A DNA stretch of 6,681 nt from Abditibacteriales bacterium (lineage in GTDB: Bacteria > Armatimonadota > Abditibacteriia > Abditibacteriales > JANWYM01). The stretch lies in NCBI GenBank assembly GCA_025055355.1, contig JANWYM010000234.1:1-6681 (forward strand), read 5' to 3'. Both the position numbers and the translations under genes were made by a program. Below, piece after piece: positions 5,298 to 6,681 of this stretch. The notes below the pieces were generated by a model that was not told the origin of the DNA, ran no database searches, and saw only the letters and a list, made by a program, of their open reading frames with translations. Every line of letters begins with the position of its first letter. Position 1 is the first letter of the stretch.

Positions 5298-5313
5298 GAC
5301 GCCCTTATCGCTG

Positions 5314-6681
5314 TCACTCCACCTTCAACCCCATTGCCTCCAGCCACTCTCGCAACTTGCGCACGCGCTCGGTGGGGTCGGCCGGGATCTGCAGGGGTCG
5401 CCCGCGCGCATCGAAGATGAGTCCGACGACTCCGCCGCGCGCGGTGAAACGGTGCTCGCGCCCGCGTCCCGCGCCCACATCGAAAGCGCGGGTCGGCTGA
5501 ACGTGAACCTCAGCCGTCTCGCCGACGCCCAACTTGTAGAGGCGCAGTTCCCCGAACTTGAGGTCGTCTTCAACCCTCAACCCTGAACCCTCAACCCTGA
5601 ACGTAGCCACCTTCTCGCCCGGTTTCACTACGCCGGCGGGCGCGATAGCAGTGCCCAGGGGAACGACACAGTCGCGCTCGAACACTTGCAGGGCGGCTTC
5701 CGGGTGAACCTGCGAGAGCACGCCGAGATGGGGCATCATGAAGATGGAGTCCACCGCCAATTCGGTCACACCTTCGGGCTGGAAGGCGTCGAGCATCATC
5801 AGCGCGGACTGGGCGCGGTGGGGCGCGTGAGACAGCACGCCGCCGCTGCCGATGATGAGGTTGAGCGTCATCATGTTGATAATCGTCTCGCCCGTGCCCG
5901 TCTGCGAGAGGGCGCGGTCCATCGTGGCGGCTTGGCGCACGCCGCGCAGTGTGGTCGCGAGCGACTTATGGTGTTCCAACGACAGCCGCAGCGCCTCGCG
6001 GGCGACACCCTGCTCGATCAGCAACGTTTCGATCGTCTGCGGAATGGTCGTCGGGCGAATCATCTTATTGCGCAGGCGGTTGCGCAAGTCGGTGGGGGAA
6101 ACGTTGAACGGCACCCAGCGCAGGATGTTCTCCGCCCCCGCTTCCGCCAGGACGTTGCCGATGCTGTAACTCATGCCGAGGTTCGCGCTCACCGTGCGGT
6201 GGAACTGTCCGTCGAAGACCGTGAAGACATCCGTCGTCGCGCCGCCGATGTCCACCGCGAGGACGTTGATGCCGCGCTTCTCAGCGGCGACTTGCACCAT
6301 CTTGCCGACCGCCATCGGCGTGGGCATAATTTCGGCACTGACCCACGTCTTCAACTTCGCGTAGCCGGGCGCTTGCTGCATGACGTGCTCCAGGAACAGT
6401 TCGTGCACGGCTTCGCGGGCGGGGTCGGGGTTCTCGGTTTCCAGCGTGGGGCGGATGTTGTCCACGATGCGCAGGTCGAAGTTTTTCTCAAGGAGTTTGC
6501 GAATCTGGTCGCGGGCGGCGACGTTGCCCGCGTAGATGATGGGGAGGCGGTAGCCGATGCCCAGCCGGGGCTTGGGGTCGGCGGCGACGAGCATCTCAGC
6601 AAGTTCGACGACGTGGGTCACGGTGCCGCCGTCCGTGCCGCCCGCCAGCAGCACCAGGTCCGGACGCATGTGCCGAATGCG
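5314..6681 (-). CDS. MutL/GlmL-family ASKHA ATPase (glutamate mutase accessory type), 5' end off window
   Basis: The last 455 residues of a MutL/GlmL-family protein. Characterised members accompany the B12-dependent glutamate (methylaspartate) mutase MutS/MutE and are thought to bind ATP and protect or reactivate it. Counting from the Met at 6669, visible features are DLVLLAGGTDGG (4-15), the phosphate-1-type motif LAVDIGGATTD (137-147) and the adenosine-site glycine motif IIGSGGVLSHAP (272-283), followed by DAFQPEGVTELAVDSIFMMPHLG (294-316). The frame is open to the window edge (four residues, RIRH, before that Met), and GGTDGG normally lies well over 100 residues into the family. The Met is therefore internal and the gene starts outside. 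About 135 residues follow the last family motif, so the full protein is probably near 600 residues, longer than the roughly 460 of clostridial MutL. A telomere-like repeat encodes residues 357-367. First visible gene of the operon. No mutase subunits are visible, so its partner is unknown. Confidence 0.88.
   Translation of the reverse strand, partial: RIRHMRPDLVLLAGGTDGGTVTHVVELAEMLVAADPKPRLGIGYRLPIIYAGNVAARDQIRKLLEKNFDLRIVDNIRPTLETENPDPAREAVHELFLEHVMQQAPGYAKLKTWVSAEIMPTPMAVGKMVQVAAEKRGINVLAVDIGGATTDVFTVFDGQFHRTVSANLGMSYSIGNVLAEAGAENILRWVPFNVSPTDLRNRLRNKMIRPTTIPQTIETLLIEQGVAREALRLSLEHHKSLATTLRGVRQAATMDRALSQTGTGETIINMMTLNLIIGSGGVLSHAPHRAQSALMMLDAFQPEGVTELAVDSIFMMPHLGVLSQVHPEAALQVFERDCVVPLGTAIAPAGVVKPGEKVATFRVEGSGLRVEDDLKFGELRLYKLGVGETAEVHVQPTRAFDVGAGRGREHRFTARGGVVGLIFDARGRPLQIPADPTERVRKLREWLEAMGLKVE
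5570..5602 (-). repeat. Heptanucleotide repeat (TTCAGGG/TTGAGGG) inside MutL-like gene
   Basis: Read on the coding strand, alternating TTCAGGG and TTGAGGG heptamers run for 33 nt and encode FRVEGSGLRVE (residues 357-367). The stretch keeps the frame. This repeat type is common between genes in many genomes, so its presence in the C-terminal part of a conserved protein suggests insertion into or expansion within a tolerant surface loop. Confidence 0.85.

Noticed and set aside
6667..6669. Met at 6669 as the true start of the MutL-like protein
   Set aside because: The frame is open to the window edge, and the GGTDGG motif right after this Met normally lies more than 100 residues into the family.

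Overview
This is a GC-rich bacterial chromosome segment with ordinary Shine-Dalgarno-led genes and one near-consensus sigma-70 promoter. The gene set is a Gfo/Idh/MocA oxidoreductase, a conserved secreted protein of a type I recall from planctomycete-like genomes, two PD-(D/E)XK Rpn-like nucleases with internal repeats, a long MutL/GlmL-type ATPase and a DegT aminotransferase. Together with the dispersed GCGAGGAACGAAGC-type palindromes, this suggests an environmental, possibly thermophilic lineage such as Armatimonadota, Chloroflexota or Planctomycetota. That placement is inference and weak.

Layout. Positions 1-102 hold a 10-bp tandem repeat with a hairpin. A Gfo/Idh/MocA oxidoreductase follows (119-1105, +). 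Positions 1106-1354 carry no gene but hold small hairpins and copies of a dispersed palindromic repeat. A secreted conserved protein (1355-1921, -) and an Rpn-type nuclease (2123-3040, +) diverge from a shared 200-bp region containing a TTGACA-17-TACAAT promoter and a small palindrome. The Rpn gene converges on a three-gene minus-strand operon. In transcription order the operon is a MutL/GlmL-like ATPase (5314 to beyond the right edge), a second PD-(D/E)XK nuclease-like gene (4428-5297) and a DegT/DnrJ/EryC1 aminotransferase (3090-4418), with gaps of only 16 and 9 nt.

The most interesting signal is shared by the two nuclease-like genes. They differ in sequence, active-site motif (ExQ versus ExK) and repeat type (4-residue GLQQ versus 9-residue GMKPEERLA). 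Each nevertheless has, in frame near residue 200-210 and just before its repeat-bearing C-terminal region, an AGGAGG Shine-Dalgarno exactly 8 nt before an ATG. This is the architecture expected of Rpn gene-within-gene toxin-antitoxin/anti-phage systems, in which a separately translated C-terminal fragment (RpnS) inhibits the full-length nuclease (RpnL). The first gene fits the known family well. The second, embedded in a metabolic operon and carrying a 9-residue repeat, would be a less described variant.

The oxidoreductase and the DegT aminotransferase are enzyme types that often cooperate in amino- or keto-sugar metabolism, but here they are not in one operon, so no joint pathway can be asserted.
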